From Pseudomonadota bacterium (lineage in GTDB: Bacteria; Pseudomonadota; Gammaproteobacteria; Burkholderiales; Burkholderiaceae_B), in assembly GCA_023437255.1 (NCBI GenBank), contig JAEZGR010000065.1, positions 1 to 5,274 of the forward strand: a DNA stretch of 5,274 nt, given 5' to 3'. The notes below the pieces were generated by a model. It searched no databases and was not told where the DNA came from. It worked only from the letters and a program-made list of their open reading frames with translations. Within the stretch, counting starts at the first letter, position 1. Each line of letters begins with the position of its first letter. Below, one piece after another: positions 5,171 through 5,274 of this stretch. Position numbers and translations under genes: made by a program.

Positions 5171-5225
5171 TTAGATTCAAGTCGCGAGGCGCAACTTTCG
5201 GGTTGTGCGCAGTGCCCCGAAGTCG

Positions 5226-5234
5226 TGTTATGAT
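5226..5234 (+). promoter_or_regulatory. Extended -10 promoter candidate near the right edge
   Basis: TGTTATGAT joins a TGn extension to TATGAT (5229-5234, 5 of 6). The only good -35 match (TTGTGC, 5203-5208) is 20 bp away, which is too far, so the site would rely on the extended -10. Transcription would start near 5240-5241, right at GGGCTCTG. Confidence 0.42.
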
Positions 5235-5239
5235 TCAGG

Positions 5240-5274
5240 GCTCTGCAGGCGAGATGCAGTGCTGGCAACAGCGG
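5240..5274 (+). ncRNA. Possible 5' end of a small stable RNA, perhaps 4.5S/SRP RNA (cut by window edge)
   Basis: The DNA after the extended -10 at 5226-5234 begins GGGCTCTG (5238-5245), the same as the early part of E. coli 4.5S RNA (GGGGGCUCUG). It then forms two tight elements: CTGCA (5243-5247) with TGCAG (5255-5259), and GCTG-GCAA-CAGC (5261-5272), a 4-bp stem closed by a GNRA loop. The diagnostic SRP loop would lie about 20-40 bases past the edge, so identity is unproven. An open frame from ATG 5230 also runs to the edge, but it has no ribosome site. Confidence 0.3.

Noticed and set aside
5230..5274. Open frame from ATG 5230 to the window edge
   Set aside because: It has no Shine-Dalgarno sequence, only 15 codons are visible, and the ATG lies within the likely -10 TATGAT.

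Overview
The window looks like ordinary chromosome from a GC-rich betaproteobacterium. An Alcaligenaceae or other Burkholderiales member is most likely, because of the tripartite tricarboxylate transporter (TTT) genes typical of that group, the ZapB-like/ZapA/6S RNA block, and the style of the Lgt and cytochrome c proteins. This assignment rests on recognising protein families by eye; no database search was run.

Layout, left to right. (1) Bases 1-1047, minus strand: the N-terminal third of TctA, cut by the window edge, preceded by the complete tctB. These are the two membrane subunits of a TTT transporter. No tctC (binding-protein) gene lies upstream of tctB. (2) Bases 1048-1366: a divergent, non-coding control region rich in inverted repeats, with four TGAAA repeats spaced exactly 11 bp apart. 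(3) Bases 1367-2084, plus strand: a ZapB-like coiled-coil protein and ZapA, both FtsZ-ring associated. (4) About 2131-2353: 6S RNA (ssrS) and a strong intrinsic terminator. (5) Bases 2411-3154, plus: an exported SIMPL/DUF541 protein. (6) Bases 3105-3899, minus: lgt, prolipoprotein diacylglyceryl transferase, converging on the SIMPL gene and overlapping it by 50 bp. (7) Bases 4027-5024, plus: a small periplasmic class I cytochrome c and msrA, joined by a 4-base overlap (GTGA) with a perfect Shine-Dalgarno sequence. (8) Bases 5025-5274: no convincing gene, but two extended -10 promoter-like sites, RNA-like hairpins, and at the right edge what may be the 5' end of a small stable RNA (possibly 4.5S/SRP RNA).

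The genes fall into housekeeping groups: substrate uptake (tctBA), cell division (zapB-like, zapA), global regulation of RNA polymerase (6S RNA), lipoprotein maturation (lgt), and redox functions or repair (cytochrome c, msrA). I see no mobile element, tRNA, CRISPR array or defence cluster, and no convincing undescribed multi-gene system. The points most worth a second look are the 11-bp phased repeats in the tctB/zapB control region, the unexplained DNA after msrA, the lgt/SIMPL tail overlap, and a substitution in a conserved motif of TctA.
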